A stretch of DNA of 64,000 nt from Agromyces tardus (GTDB lineage: Bacteria > Actinomycetota > Actinomycetes > Actinomycetales > Microbacteriaceae): assembly GCF_003710805.1 (NCBI RefSeq), contig NZ_RHHB01000001.1, positions 1 through 64,000 on the forward strand, read 5' to 3'. The position numbers and the translations under genes were made by a program. Under the pieces are notes generated by a model. That model ran no database searches and had not been told where the DNA came from. It saw only the letters and a program-made list of their open reading frames with translations. Shown here piece after piece: positions 63,726 through 64,000 of the stretch (positions are counted from its first letter, which is position 1; each line of letters begins with the position of its first letter).

Positions 63726-64000
63726 ATGTCGATTTGCGAGACCGACCTCATCCATCTGCGCCGGGCGGTCGAGCTCGCGCGTGAAGCGGTCGCCGCCGGC
63801 GACGGCCCGTTCGGGTCGGTGCTCGTCGACGCGTCGGGCACGGTGCGGTTCGCCGACCGCAATCGGGAGGAGACGATGGGGGGATGCCACGCGGCATCCG
63901 GAGTTCGAGATCGCCCGCTGGGCGGCGACGAACCTGACCGCCGACGAGCGGGCGGCGGCCACGGTGTACACCTCGGGGGAGCACTGCCCGATGTGCTCGG
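63726..64000 (+). CDS. Nucleoside deaminase (partial, frameshifted)
   Basis: The start of a CDA-fold deaminase (LRRAVELAREAVAAGDGPFGSVLVD). At the G-run 63878-63883 the frame breaks. With one extra G it continues as MGGDATRHPEFEIARWAATNLTADER...TSGEHCPMCS, including the HPE catalytic motif and the first zinc Cys pair CPMC. The gene runs off the window. Either a real one-base deletion or a homopolymer sequencing error explains the break. Guanine- or tRNA-adenosine-type deamination is possible. ATG 63726 is the apparent start. Confidence 0.7.
   Translation, partial: MSICETDLIHLRRAVELAREAVAAGDGPFGSVLVDASGTVRFADRNREETMGGCHAASGVRDRPLGGDEPDRRRAGGGHGVHLGGALPDVL

Overview
The window is GC-rich actinobacterial chromosome. 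Several features point to Microbacteriaceae, with an Agromyces- or Microbacterium-like genome as my best guess: strong GC third-position bias, many GTG/TTG starts, ATGA/GTGA stop-start overlaps, leaderless starts about 7 nt after a TAGGCT-type -10 box, dispersed GGTCGAG...TATCGAGACC palindromes, and a class Ib ribonucleotide reductase. This placement is an inference from style, not from a marker gene.

Layout. 1-3.5 kb: a DabB-DabA inorganic carbon pump with a PII-like protein. 3.6-7.2 kb: a membrane class III cyclase-like protein paired with an MscS channel carrying a cyclic-nucleotide-binding-like domain. 7.5-8.9 kb: a DUF3105/DUF305 pair. 9.0-11.8 kb: reverse transsulfuration (cbs and cystathionine gamma-lyase/synthase), preceded by a leaderless Cys-Cys leader peptide. 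11.9-15.1 kb: an SPFH protein, an amino-acid permease and a cyclase-family hydrolase. 15.2-19.7 kb: SoxR, a textbook SoxR box, two paralogous MFS exporters and an aldo/keto reductase.

19.7-48.6 kb is a sugar-use region centred on L-arabinose. It holds three LacI regulators, two araD copies, araB, araA, a ChvE/MmsAB importer, a YtfQRT/YjfF-type furanose importer and a 2207-residue secreted GH43 enzyme. The GH43 gene and the two transport/catabolic operons share related TGTGA-N4-TCACA or GCGCTAACAT operators laid over their promoters. The first araD operon carries a scar in which the araB start is joined to the last codons of araA, so its araB and araA have been deleted. Inferred flow: the secreted GH43 protein releases arabinose or oligomers, the ABC systems import them, and AraA-AraB-AraD convert arabinose to xylulose 5-phosphate.

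48.8-54.4 kb: an alpha/beta hydrolase and nrdHIEF with tandem NrdR boxes. 54.4-62.5 kb: a compositionally different island with a P-loop ATPase, an Rx4H (HEPN-like) protein, a broken ribbon-helix-helix gene and a Gabija-like gajAB pair. The island abuts an N-terminally truncated, frameshifted cyclopropane-fatty-acid synthase. The window ends with a VOC protein and the start of a frameshifted nucleoside deaminase. I see no tRNA, rRNA, CRISPR array, integrase or transposase.
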